Shown here: in pieces, positions 1 through 6,848 of the stretch
Position numbering within the stretch: position 1 is the stretch's first letter
How the letters are laid out: the number at the start of each line of letters is the position of its first letter
Source of the DNA: a virus
Virus record (IMG/VR): IMGVR_UViG_3300023174_000737
Location: 1 to 20,930 of that record
Direction: 5' to 3' (one strand)
DNA length: 20,930 bases
Made by a program: the position numbers and the translations under genes
Notes under the pieces: model-generated
Told to the model about the DNA's origin: nothing
Database searches by the model: none
Seen by the model: the letters and a program-made list of their open reading frames with translations, nothing else

Positions 1-419
1 TGGGGATTGTTACCTGTTACAGTATTGAAACTTTCAGTATCAAGTTCTGAAATCATCATGTTATTGATCATGTTTTTATGCTTGATGTATTGCTGTTTCT
101 TTTCTTTTGAGATTCTTCTAATAAAAGCATTCCATGCGATCTGGGTGAAATAAGCAAACGGATTGCTAGACTTTTCGGGATTGAACCCGTTTACGGAAGC
201 AATACAGTTCTCGATACCATCAGCGATCATTTCATCCCTGAAAGAGTAACCGATGAAATTGGGCTTGGTCGAGAGTTTGTTACAAATTGCTAAAATACAT
301 TGACCGATGTAATCGGAAACTTGAGTGTTCGGATTCTCAGAAAGTTTTTGTTTGTAAACAACGATCGCTTCGTAGAAATCTTTGTTATTCACGTAGTGGC
401 GCTTGGGTTTTGCTGACAT
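1..419 (-). CDS. 55: Late-transcription sigma factor gp55 (C-terminus cut by window edge)
   Basis: T4 gp55 is a small sigma-70-family factor that directs host RNA polymerase to TATAAATA late promoters, together with gp33 and the gp45 clamp. I translated this stretch by hand. It begins MSAKPKRHYVNNKDFYEA, and about 139 residues are visible before the reading frame runs off the left edge; T4 gp55 has 185 residues. Matches to remembered T4 gp55 include YVNNK near the start, EMIADGIE at about residues 64-71, and the segment around NPFAYFTQIAWNAFIRRISKE at about 86-106, which corresponds to the NP-AY-TQ-NAF-RI-KE pattern of the sigma region 2-like core. The ATG at 419 has a GGAG about 12 nt upstream, rather far. 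It follows uvsW by 56 nt. The matching late promoters elsewhere in the window fit this role. Confidence 0.92.
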   Translation of the reverse strand, partial: MSAKPKRHYVNNKDFYEAIVVYKQKLSENPNTQVSDYIGQCILAICNKLSTKPNFIGYSFRDEMIADGIENCIASVNGFNPEKSSNPFAYFTQIAWNAFIRRISKEKKQQYIKHKNMINNMMISELDTESFNTVTGNNP

Positions 420-475
420 AATGCTTGACTTCTCCATAAATGTAGGTATAATCACTAGTGTGTGAATGATAATGG

Positions 476-1921
476 TTACAGTAGATCTACACTGTAAGTC
501 TTGTAGGGAAACTTCTCCTCGCTATAGATCTTGATTCGCTCGACGAAATGAAGGATGGTGTGGTTCTTTTTAGACTTCCAAGTCAGGTCATCGGCAATGT
601 CATACAAAGTAGCTTCCGATTTAGTATCAGAAGTTCTAAGACCTCTACCGATCGACTGGAGGTTCCTTACCCTGGACTTTGAAGGACTAGAAAATACAAC
701 GTTGTGCAGATTACGAATGTTAATGCCGGTGGAGCTAGTTCCGTAGCTAGCAACCACAATAGCATTTTCTTCTGTTTCAATGATTCTCCGAATTTCTTCA
801 CGTTTCTCTCCATCAATAGCACCAGAAATGAAAAAGACCTTACGATCAACAGTTTCTTTTGATATAAGATCATATAGAGTTTTGCCGTGTTTGTCGACAA
901 ACTGGAACAGTAACAGAGTGTTACCATTCAAGGAAAGAGCAAGATTCTTGATGAATCGGTTGCGAGCTTCGTTTCTTACAATGAAGTCTATCTCGGTTTG
1001 ATAGTCAGATCCAGCCATAAGTTTTCTCACGTCTTCTGGATACTTGAGAACGATAGCCTTGATGCTGAAATCAGCAAGATGTTTTTGTTCAATCAGATCG
1101 GCAGTTGTTGTGATTTTACGAACCGCGCCAAACAAACCTTCGAGCACAAGCTTGTGGGTTTGAGTGCCGTCCAGAGTTCCGGTGAAACCGAATCTGTATT
1201 TACAACCAGTCATCTTGCCCATGATCGTTGATAAAGACTTGGCTTTGAACAGATGCGCCTCGTCGCCAATAACAACATCAAACTGATCGAACCATTTCTT
1301 CGGCTGTTTGTAGATTGACTGCCAGGTTGAAATGACGAAAGGTTTGTTAGATTCTTTTTCTTCGCCGGACATGATCTTATGAGTCATTCCCTTCGGTAGA
1401 CCATAATCTTCAAAGTCCGAAGCCATCTGATGAACGAGAGATGTTGTTGGAACGATCACAAGAGTTTTAGATTGATACCAACAAGCCAGAAGGTAAATGA
1501 TGAATGACTTACCAGAACCAGTCGGAGACAGTAGAACTCCTCTGCGTTTTCTTACTGCATGCACGAACGCATCAATCTGATAGTCTCTAGGCTGATGTTT
1601 TGGTTGTAGTTTCTCTATGAACTGTTTTGCTTCAATGAGAGAGAATTCTGTATCAGAGAACGGACCTTCGTATTCTATCTCGTAATGTCTGCTCTTACAG
1701 AACTGCTCTAGATGATGATTCAAGCCTGCGTAAAGCAATGAAACAAGCGGATTGAAGAGTCTAATCTTTCCGTCCCAGACTTTGTTTCTGAAAGATGGCA
1801 TAAACTTAGCGCCAGGTACTTCAAACGTGAAATGGTCCGCTAACTCCATGGCTAACCCGGAGTCGCAGACTATCTTGTTGTATACTTCGTCGTAACGTGT
1901 CACTCTTATAATATCAGTCAT
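476..1921 (-). CDS. uvsW: UvsW-like superfamily 2 DNA/RNA helicase
   Basis: UvsW in T4 is an ATP-dependent helicase that unwinds R-loops and branched recombination intermediates, shutting off origin-dependent replication late in infection. The 481-residue product (T4: 503) shows an N-terminal substrate-binding region with VPGAKFMPSFRNKVWDG at about residues 35-51. The helicase motifs follow: Walker A SPTGSGKS (132-139), a DEAH box (220-223), FTGT motif III (246-249) and motif VI QSIGRGLR (422-429). The longer frame begins with TTG at 1924, but the ATG at 1921 overlaps the uvsY stop as TGATG and has GGTGG just upstream, so I place the start there. Coupling to uvsY suggests coordinated synthesis of the recombination pair. 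Confidence 0.95.
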   Translation of the reverse strand: MTDIIRVTRYDEVYNKIVCDSGLAMELADHFTFEVPGAKFMPSFRNKVWDGKIRLFNPLVSLLYAGLNHHLEQFCKSRHYEIEYEGPFSDTEFSLIEAKQFIEKLQPKHQPRDYQIDAFVHAVRKRRGVLLSPTGSGKSFIIYLLACWYQSKTLVIVPTTSLVHQMASDFEDYGLPKGMTHKIMSGEEKESNKPFVISTWQSIYKQPKKWFDQFDVVIGDEAHLFKAKSLSTIMGKMTGCKYRFGFTGTLDGTQTHKLVLEGLFGAVRKITTTADLIEQKHLADFSIKAIVLKYPEDVRKLMAGSDYQTEIDFIVRNEARNRFIKNLALSLNGNTLLLFQFVDKHGKTLYDLISKETVDRKVFFISGAIDGEKREEIRRIIETEENAIVVASYGTSSTGINIRNLHNVVFSSPSKSRVRNLQSIGRGLRTSDTKSEATLYDIADDLTWKSKKNHTILHFVERIKIYSEEKFPYKTYSVDLL

Positions 1922-2355
1922 CAACCACCCATTGTAAACTTCGTAAACTCAATAGCGTTCTTGATTATATAGCCTCTGGTTTGAAACGACTTGATGATAG
2001 ACTCTAGGAATTCAATCTTCTCTTGCTGCATACCAATCTTCAGCGAAAGATCGATAATGTCTTGGTCGCCTTCCATGTATAGAGGAATATCAGCTTTCAG
2101 GATCAGCCCTCGCGCGGGCATGCGCCAGCCTTTTTCTTTTGTCTCTTCGGTTGGACCCTGAGTGTAAAACTCATGCTTCTCGAGCTTCAACTTCTTCATA
2201 TCAGACTCGAGTTTTCTAAGGATCACTTTCTCGCCAACGTAGATAGTATAGTATTTGTGATGGAGCTTGGGAATCTTTAAGCTCTCATCAGCAAGTTCTG
2301 TTCTATCAATAACGCTGTCTTTTTCCCAAGAAGCAAAAACGTCTTCAAACTTCAT
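1921..2355 (-). CDS. uvsY: UvsY-like recombination mediator
   Basis: UvsY loads the UvsX recombinase onto gp32-coated single-stranded DNA. The product is 144 residues (T4: 137). It is rich in Lys and Glu and largely helical, with a conserved-looking centre around GWRMPARGLILKADI and a C-terminal helix ending FTKFTMGG. The assignment rests on overall resemblance to UvsY and on position: it is directly followed by uvsW through a TGATG overlap. Two adjacent ATGs exist at 2358 and 2355. AAGGTG sits about 4 nt before the first and 7 nt before the second, so I favour 2355. A TATAAAGC element about 25-30 nt upstream resembles a sigma-70 -10 box or a degenerate late promoter and is not a firm call. 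Confidence 0.87.
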   Translation of the reverse strand: MKFEDVFASWEKDSVIDRTELADESLKIPKLHHKYYTIYVGEKVILRKLESDMKKLKLEKHEFYTQGPTEETKEKGWRMPARGLILKADIPLYMEGDQDIIDLSLKIGMQQEKIEFLESIIKSFQTRGYIIKNAIEFTKFTMGG

Positions 2356-2407
2356 CATTACACCTTGCTATATCAAAGCTTTATATTACTATAGAAGGTG
2401 ACAAAAG

Positions 2408-2932
2408 TCAAGCAATAACTTTAGAAATTTCGTATTTTGTGTACTTGAAAGATGCCGAAGCTTCTACGTAAGCAACGTCTTCATTTGTTGTATTCATTTC
2501 GAACCCTGATAATCCGGTTGGGAAACAATCTTCAAAAACAATTTCGTAGTTGGGTCTTTTGGCGCTTGATAGAATAGTCAAAGAAATTTCCGACGTTGTA
2601 GATTCACCGGTGATTTTTGATTTTGCAACTAAATTCGCATACGCGCTGTAAGATTGTTGACCGACTGCTCTTATCCAGTTATCGATCTCGAGATAGTTTT
2701 GCATATCTTCATCAACTCTGAATGTGATAGAAAGATCCGCGAACTCCAAGTGATCACCAAACTGAGGAATGCGAATCAGAGGAGTTGGAATGTTAAATGC
2801 CGGTAATGTAAGCTCTGGCAGTGTAACTTTCTGCACGAAAAAATTGATAGTTGGCGCTCTCTTCATAATGAACTTGAAATTGAGAGGGCTCAAAAAATTC
2901 TTGTTTGTGGGCGTATTATCAACTGCTGACAT
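2408..2932 (-). CDS. Tail-tube-fold protein, possible gp3 (tail completion) equivalent
   Basis: This is a 174-residue protein of mixed beta character with no signal peptide. The N-terminal part (LNFKFIMKRAPTINFFVQKV, then LPELTLPAFNIPTP) and the following FGDHLEFADLSITFRVDED at about residues 58-76 have the look of the T4 gp19 tail-tube family: a short strand, an LP-containing turn, then a conserved D-L-x-I/V-T-F strand. The true gp19 is a separate gene at 10302-10874, so this would be a paralogue. Its length matches T4 gp3 (176 aa). It sits between gp23 and uvsY, where I recall gene 3 being annotated in other T4-like phages. ATG at 2932 with AGG about 9 nt upstream. Structural role likely; exact identity unproven. 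Confidence 0.6.
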   Translation of the reverse strand: MSAVDNTPTNKNFLSPLNFKFIMKRAPTINFFVQKVTLPELTLPAFNIPTPLIRIPQFGDHLEFADLSITFRVDEDMQNYLEIDNWIRAVGQQSYSAYANLVAKSKITGESTTSEISLTILSSAKRPNYEIVFEDCFPTGLSGFEMNTTNEDVAYVEASASFKYTKYEISKVIA

Positions 2933-2941
2933 ATGGTTTGC

Positions 2942-3253
2942 CTATTCTGAATGTTTCAGTAGTTTCCATTCGTTATCACCTACTTTTCGGTGAATCTCGT
3001 GGTTTAGAATTTTACCTTGTTTTGTTATAGCTACAGTCATAGTATGTTTTTGAGCAGCGTTTGCCATCACAACATTTCTTACTGTAGATTTAGGATCGTC
3101 GCGTTTGTGAGGTCTGGCATAAATTTTGTGCTCGTGACTGTCAACATATGTTTTGTAATCGGGATGACTCGCAATAGATTTCATCTGACGTTTGTTAAAA
3201 ATTTCACCAGGTGAAGAATAAGATTCGTTGATAAACTGTTTGAATGAAAGCAT
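2942..3253 (-). CDS. Small basic protein with capsid-targeting-like N-terminus
   Basis: I do not recognise the body of this 103-residue protein. Its first ten residues, MLSFKQFINE followed by Ser, closely resemble the capsid-targeting peptide of T4 internal proteins (MKTYQEFIAE followed by Ala in IPIII), which the gp21 protease removes after the Glu. The remainder is rich in Lys, Arg and His (for example IYARPHKRDDPKSTVRN at about residues 47-63), as expected of a DNA-associated internal head protein. It lies directly behind gp23 and its terminator, with its own late promoter 18 nt upstream. The longer frame starts with TTG at 3259; the ATG at 3253 has AAAGGGA about 8 nt upstream and is preferred. 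Packaging in the head is inference. Confidence 0.6.
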   Translation of the reverse strand: MLSFKQFINESYSSPGEIFNKRQMKSIASHPDYKTYVDSHEHKIYARPHKRDDPKSTVRNVVMANAAQKHTMTVAITKQGKILNHEIHRKVGDNEWKLLKHSE

Positions 3254-3271
3254 TGTCAATTCCCTTTCAAA

Positions 3272-3279
3272 TATTTATA
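3272..3279 (-). promoter_or_regulatory. T4-type late promoter (TATAAATA) for the 103-aa gene
   Basis: Perfect TATAAATA octamer on the minus strand, 18 nt before the ATG at 3253. It lies immediately after the T-run of the gp23 terminator, so termination of one unit and initiation of the next are fused into about 40 bp. Confidence 0.7.
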
Positions 3280-3280
3280 T

Positions 3281-3309
3281 AAAAAAAAGGGGAGCCGAAG
3301 CTCCCCTTT
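3281..3309 (-). terminator. Rho-independent terminator after gp23
   Basis: On the minus strand AAAGGGGAGC, loop TTCG and GCTCCCCTTT form a perfect 10-bp stem closed by a very stable C(UUCG)G tetraloop, with a run of eight T's of which three are in the stem. It lies 62 nt downstream of the gp23 stop and ends the capsid transcript. Confidence 0.93.
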
Positions 3310-3371
3310 CTAGTCTGCGGCTTGAAACCGTCTTGTTTATCCCCACCTTCAGTTGAGTGAGGTATAGTGAA

Positions 3372-4769
3372 TCACATCAGGTTATTTACGATAACGCGAC
3401 GATAGTAGAGGTTGGTGTTGAATGTAAGAGCACCTGAACCAACTGTTAGACCCTGGGCGAATGGATTTGCTACCATGCCATAACGAGTCTTGAAGCCGAT
3501 CTTTGGCTGGAAGGTTGACTGGTCAACAGCGCGGACCATCTGCAGAGGAACGTATGGGCAGTAGAACAGACCAGCGTCGAAAGCAGAAGAACCCTTATAA
3601 CCGATCGTGATATAGTTGCCACCGATTGCATATGGATCGATGTAAACCTTTAGACGACCATTAAGAACACCAGCAAAAGTATTGCCTGTGTCATCAACGT
3701 TGAGGTTGTTTGAGTTGAGGGCAGGAGCGTAGTCAAGAACACCAGCCATCTGTAGAGCCGAAGCAACGTCGGACGAGCAGATAACGATGTTACCCTTACC
3801 ACGACGAGTTGTACGAGCGATAGCATTAGCTTCACGTTCCAGCTGGAACATCAGACCCTTGAACTTTTCAACTGACCAACGACCGTTTGAGTCGGTGTCG
3901 AGGTCGAAAATACCAGCAGTTGTAGTATTGTCCTGAGCGCCAGTTACAGCAGTGATATTGATCGTACGAACAACTTCACGGTTGATTTCGGCAAGGATTT
4001 CAGCTGAAAGGATGTTAGCAAGTTCTGTTTCAGCATCAAGACCATGAATAGCCTTCAGATCCTGAGCCAGTTCCATTGTGTACTCAGCCTTCAGGGCACG
4101 TGACTTCGCAGTAACAGTTACCTTCTCGATTGAGAAGCCCATCTGAGCGAATGCAGTGTTACCGTCAGTTCCGAGAACTTCAGCCTGAGCTGTCGACATA
4201 CCTGAACCGGTGTTATATCCGTTAACGGCAGACATGATTGAAGTATTCGTGTCACCTGGGATTGTACCAACAAACTTCTGACCGAACGAGTTAGCACCTG
4301 AAGTTACAGATGTGAATGTTGAGTCAACTTCGTTGTAGAAAGTTTCGCCACCAGCTCTTGTGTTACCAATTGCAGATGTGTTACCAAGAGCAGCAGAGTT
4401 GCCGAACTTCGAACGCATTGCGAAGATAAGTCCTGTTGGACCTGTCATTGGCTGAGTACCAGCAATGTCATAAGCAATCAGGTTTGGCATCGCACGACGA
4501 ACCAGTGAGATAAGTACTGGGTCGAATGTGTCGATTGGACCAGCGCCAGCAGTTGAGCTAGATGCGCCCATGCCGTTATATGCGCCGCCTGAAGTTGTTT
4601 CAGTAAGAGTTTGATATTGACCGTGAACGGCGGATTCGCGAAGAGCGCGCTCTGTGTTTTCTAGAACAACTGCAGTTACCGAACGACGGTGAGCGTCGCG
4701 GATTGATGGCAGTTCTGAGTGCTCTAGAATAGGAGCCCACTTCTTTTGGATTTCTTCCTGTAGAAACAT
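3372..4769 (-). CDS. 23: Major capsid protein gp23
   Basis: This is the hexon-forming HK97-fold capsid protein of T4-like heads, 465 residues against 521 in T4. Matches to remembered T4 gp23 run through its length: the N-terminal KWAPILE...LP region (10-21), VRRAMPNLIAYDI (about 90-102), MGFSIEKVTVTAKSRALKAEY, ELAQDLKAIHGLDAE, EILAEINREVVR, and the C-terminal FQPKIGFKTRYGM and YYRRVIV. The N-terminal scaffold-targeting segment contains LTE at 55-57 followed by Thr, aligning with the T4 gp21 cleavage site at Glu65. Predicted mature protein starts at residue 58. ATG at 4769 with AAAGGGAA about 9 nt upstream and a perfect late promoter 30 nt upstream, matching the expected very high expression. 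Confidence 0.98.
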   Translation of the reverse strand: MFLQEEIQKKWAPILEHSELPSIRDAHRRSVTAVVLENTERALRESAVHGQYQTLTETTSGGAYNGMGASSSTAGAGPIDTFDPVLISLVRRAMPNLIAYDIAGTQPMTGPTGLIFAMRSKFGNSAALGNTSAIGNTRAGGETFYNEVDSTFTSVTSGANSFGQKFVGTIPGDTNTSIMSAVNGYNTGSGMSTAQAEVLGTDGNTAFAQMGFSIEKVTVTAKSRALKAEYTMELAQDLKAIHGLDAETELANILSAEILAEINREVVRTINITAVTGAQDNTTTAGIFDLDTDSNGRWSVEKFKGLMFQLEREANAIARTTRRGKGNIVICSSDVASALQMAGVLDYAPALNSNNLNVDDTGNTFAGVLNGRLKVYIDPYAIGGNYITIGYKGSSAFDAGLFYCPYVPLQMVRAVDQSTFQPKIGFKTRYGMVANPFAQGLTVGSGALTFNTNLYYRRVIVNNLM

Positions 4770-4799
4770 TTTAGTTATTCCCTTTCTTTAGGTTTTTTT

Positions 4800-4807
4800 T
4801 ATTTATA
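4800..4807 (-). promoter_or_regulatory. T4-type late promoter for gp23
   Basis: Perfect TATAAATA on the minus strand, 30 nt before the gp23 ATG and inside the gap after the gp22 stop. It would give gp23 its own transcript on top of read-through from gp22. Confidence 0.8.
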
Positions 4808-4812
4808 AAAGA

Positions 4813-5850
4813 TTATTTCTTGACGGTTCTTGAGATTGCTTGTACGTACTTGTTAACCTGGGGATCAACAGATACGATCTTCTCGCCGATTTCGCCTTCG
4901 AACGTTTCTTCTTCAATATTCGAAGACTGAGGCTTCGTTGCTGGGAAATAGTTTTCCTTTACAACCGAAAGTTTCTTCTTGTAGACATCGAGGTCGCCGT
5001 CAAAGCTGACTCCCTCGGCGAGTGAAAGAAACTTTTCGGACTGAGTTAGAGTGAGACCTTCCGCGATTTCATCGACAGTTTCCTGTCTCGCCGATTCCAG
5101 AATAGCAACTTTTAGCTCAGCATTTTCATTGATTGTCTCATCTAGAGCAGCTTCTAGTCTTTCAACCTTAGCAGCTAGTTCTTCAACGACATTGATCTTT
5201 TCTTCTGGCATATCGATATAATGCTCAGCGAAAAGGTTCTTTAGACCACCAATGAATTCTTCCATGATTTCATTGCGTAGTGCCGATTCAATCGCCACTT
5301 CGTTTTCTTGCATCCAATTTTCAACAACGTAATCAAGGTATGTGTTTAGGTTATTTTCGACACCTTCAACGATAGAAGTAACTTCTTCTTCTAAGCGAGT
5401 TTCGTACTCTTCCTCAAGGCGCGTAATTTCAATCACAGCACGCGCATTAACTGCAGCTTCGAATAGAGTTGAAGCTTTATCTTTAAACTCTTCTGAAAGA
5501 TTTTCACCATCAAACATTTCTTCAACGTCTTCTTTAACGTCAATTTTTGGCATAGCGTCACGAGTCTTCGGACCCTTACCAGTCTTCATATCGATACTTG
5601 ATGCGTTAGAGTCAGCTGAAGCTCCAGCTGGTAGTGAGCTTGCTTCCTTACCGATAAGAGCCATGGCTTGTGTATACCACTTTGTCAAATCGTCCTTACG
5701 CATAGAATGCATTGCGCCGATTACTGAAGTAATAGCTTCAATCTTCGACTTTGGATCTGAACCCACTGAACGAGATCCTGCCTTCAGAGTTTCTGAGGCA
5801 ATTGATTCGTCTAGAGTTTCAGTATTGATATCCGTATTTTCTTCAGGCAT
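4813..5850 (-). CDS. 22: Prohead scaffolding core protein gp22
   Basis: gp22 forms the internal scaffold around which gp23 assembles and is later degraded by gp21. The product is 345 residues (T4: 269), strongly acidic and coiled-coil-like. Signature regions are FDGENLSEEFKDKASTLFEA followed by an Ala-Val-rich helix, a Glu-rich helix (EEEYETRLEEEV), a long coiled coil (VVEELAAKVERLEAALDETI), and the C-terminal DPQVNKYVQAISRT typical of the family. An N-terminal stretch of about 95 residues rich in Ser, Ala and Gly makes it longer than T4 gp22. The frame can be opened at TTG 5868, but the ATG at 5850 has GGGAGA about 7 nt upstream, while the TTG would lie over that site, so I use 5850. Confidence 0.95.
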   Translation of the reverse strand: MPEENTDINTETLDESIASETLKAGSRSVGSDPKSKIEAITSVIGAMHSMRKDDLTKWYTQAMALIGKEASSLPAGASADSNASSIDMKTGKGPKTRDAMPKIDVKEDVEEMFDGENLSEEFKDKASTLFEAAVNARAVIEITRLEEEYETRLEEEVTSIVEGVENNLNTYLDYVVENWMQENEVAIESALRNEIMEEFIGGLKNLFAEHYIDMPEEKINVVEELAAKVERLEAALDETINENAELKVAILESARQETVDEIAEGLTLTQSEKFLSLAEGVSFDGDLDVYKKKLSVVKENYFPATKPQSSNIEEETFEGEIGEKIVSVDPQVNKYVQAISRTVKK

Positions 5851-5879
5851 TAAAGGTCTCCCTTCCAATTTGTTTAGTT

Positions 5880-5887
5880 TATTTATA
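5880..5887 (-). promoter_or_regulatory. T4-type late promoter for gp22
   Basis: Perfect TATAAATA on the minus strand, 29 nt before the gp22 ATG at 5850, nearly the same spacing as at gp23. It overlaps the last codons of gp21 (stop at 5883). Confidence 0.75.
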
Positions 5888-6560
5888 ATAGCTTCGTTTT
5901 TGACGAGAGAGACTTTAGGAAGCTCTCATAGATACCGAACTTACCTTGCTCGATCTCATCCATACGCATTTTCTTCATTTCTTTACGCGTTTCGTGTAGT
6001 TTCTCTTGATACCAAGATTCTGTAGATGCATCATATACCCACTCAGCACCCTCCATAATACCCTTGACGAAAGCATTAGGAGCAGAAGGATCAGCTACAA
6101 TATCAGCAGCTGTGGCAAGATGGAAATCATCCTGCACTTCCATAATGCCTTGTTTATTTGGCTTCAGAGAACCAAGACCACGAGAAGAAACTCCGAGATT
6201 TGCACCAGAATTCAACAGACCCTTAGCAATATTACCCATTGGCGTATCTGTAAGTCTAGCCTTACCAATGAAGTCCGAACCATCGCGCTTTAGTTCTGTA
6301 ATCATATGAGAAACGCGATCAAGATTAATCTGAGGTCCAGCTGGGTGACCGAGCTCACCATAAGCTCTATTCTGACTGATATTGTTCTCGATGTATTTAT
6401 TGACTGCGGTTTCTAAAACAGGCAGGCTGTAGATACGACCATTACGGTTTGGAGTATCAGCCTGCATGAAGATACCATGGATGTAATGGTCTTTAGAACC
6501 ATCTTCCTTGGCTTCTGAGAGGTATTCGATCTCTTCGGTTAGTTCTGTGATAAGTTTCAT
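5883..6560 (-). CDS. 21: Prohead maturation protease gp21
   Basis: This serine protease assembles into the prohead core and cleaves gp22, gp23, internal proteins and itself at (I/L)-x-E sites. The product is 225 residues (T4: 212). Family motifs are clear: TPNRNGRIY (36-44), GELGHP with the putative catalytic His72, and LGVSSRG with the putative catalytic Ser125/126. Further on are DIVADPSAPNAFVKGIMEG (153-171) and a basic, helical C-terminal tail likely removed on activation. ATG at 6560 with AAGG about 9 nt upstream. It lies between head-core genes and gp22, as in T4 (67-68-21-22-23). Confidence 0.97.
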   Translation of the reverse strand: MKLITELTEEIEYLSEAKEDGSKDHYIHGIFMQADTPNRNGRIYSLPVLETAVNKYIENNISQNRAYGELGHPAGPQINLDRVSHMITELKRDGSDFIGKARLTDTPMGNIAKGLLNSGANLGVSSRGLGSLKPNKQGIMEVQDDFHLATAADIVADPSAPNAFVKGIMEGAEWVYDASTESWYQEKLHETRKEMKKMRMDEIEQGKFGIYESFLKSLSSKTKLL

Positions 6561-6569
6561 TTTTATGCC

Positions 6570-6848
6570 TTAATTCTTGTACGCAACCGGGACTGCTACT
6601 AAAGTAGCAGCTGTGTTATTTGAAGTCAATATATCTGTTGCACTTTTTTGAACAATTAAAGTCTCACCACCAATAATGGACGTCGTCCATTTAGTAGTAG
6701 TATTAGTTGAATCTTTACAAGTGATCAAAGCTAAAGTAGTAATTGCAGAAGCGTGTGATATCTTAACTAATGTGTTATTACCATAAGAACTGAACGTTGT
6801 AGTGTTACAAATGGATTCTACACCGAGAGGTTTGATTATATTGCTCAT
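6570..6848 (-). CDS. Small Thr/Ser-rich protein of unknown function in the prohead operon
   Basis: I do not recognise this 92-residue protein. It is rich in Thr, Ser, Ala and Val, poor in charge, and predicted by eye to be mostly beta strand (for example NNTLVKISHASAITTLALI, then TTKWTTSIIGGETLIVQ). It has two Cys (14 and 44) and no signal peptide or clear membrane helix. The start ATG overlaps the stop of the upstream gene (ATGA), with AGGA about 9 nt upstream, and gp21 starts 9 nt after its stop, so it is translationally coupled inside the head operon. A minor capsid or head-decoration protein is a reasonable guess from composition and position only. Confidence 0.72.
   Translation of the reverse strand: MSNIIKPLGVESICNTTTFSSYGNNTLVKISHASAITTLALITCKDSTNTTTKWTTSIIGGETLIVQKSATDILTSNNTAATLVAVPVAYKN

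Noticed and set aside
5342-6025. 227-residue open frame on the plus strand
   Set aside because: It lies antisense to gp22 and gp21, has shadow-like Ser/Arg/Phe-rich composition, and no ribosome site or domain is visible.
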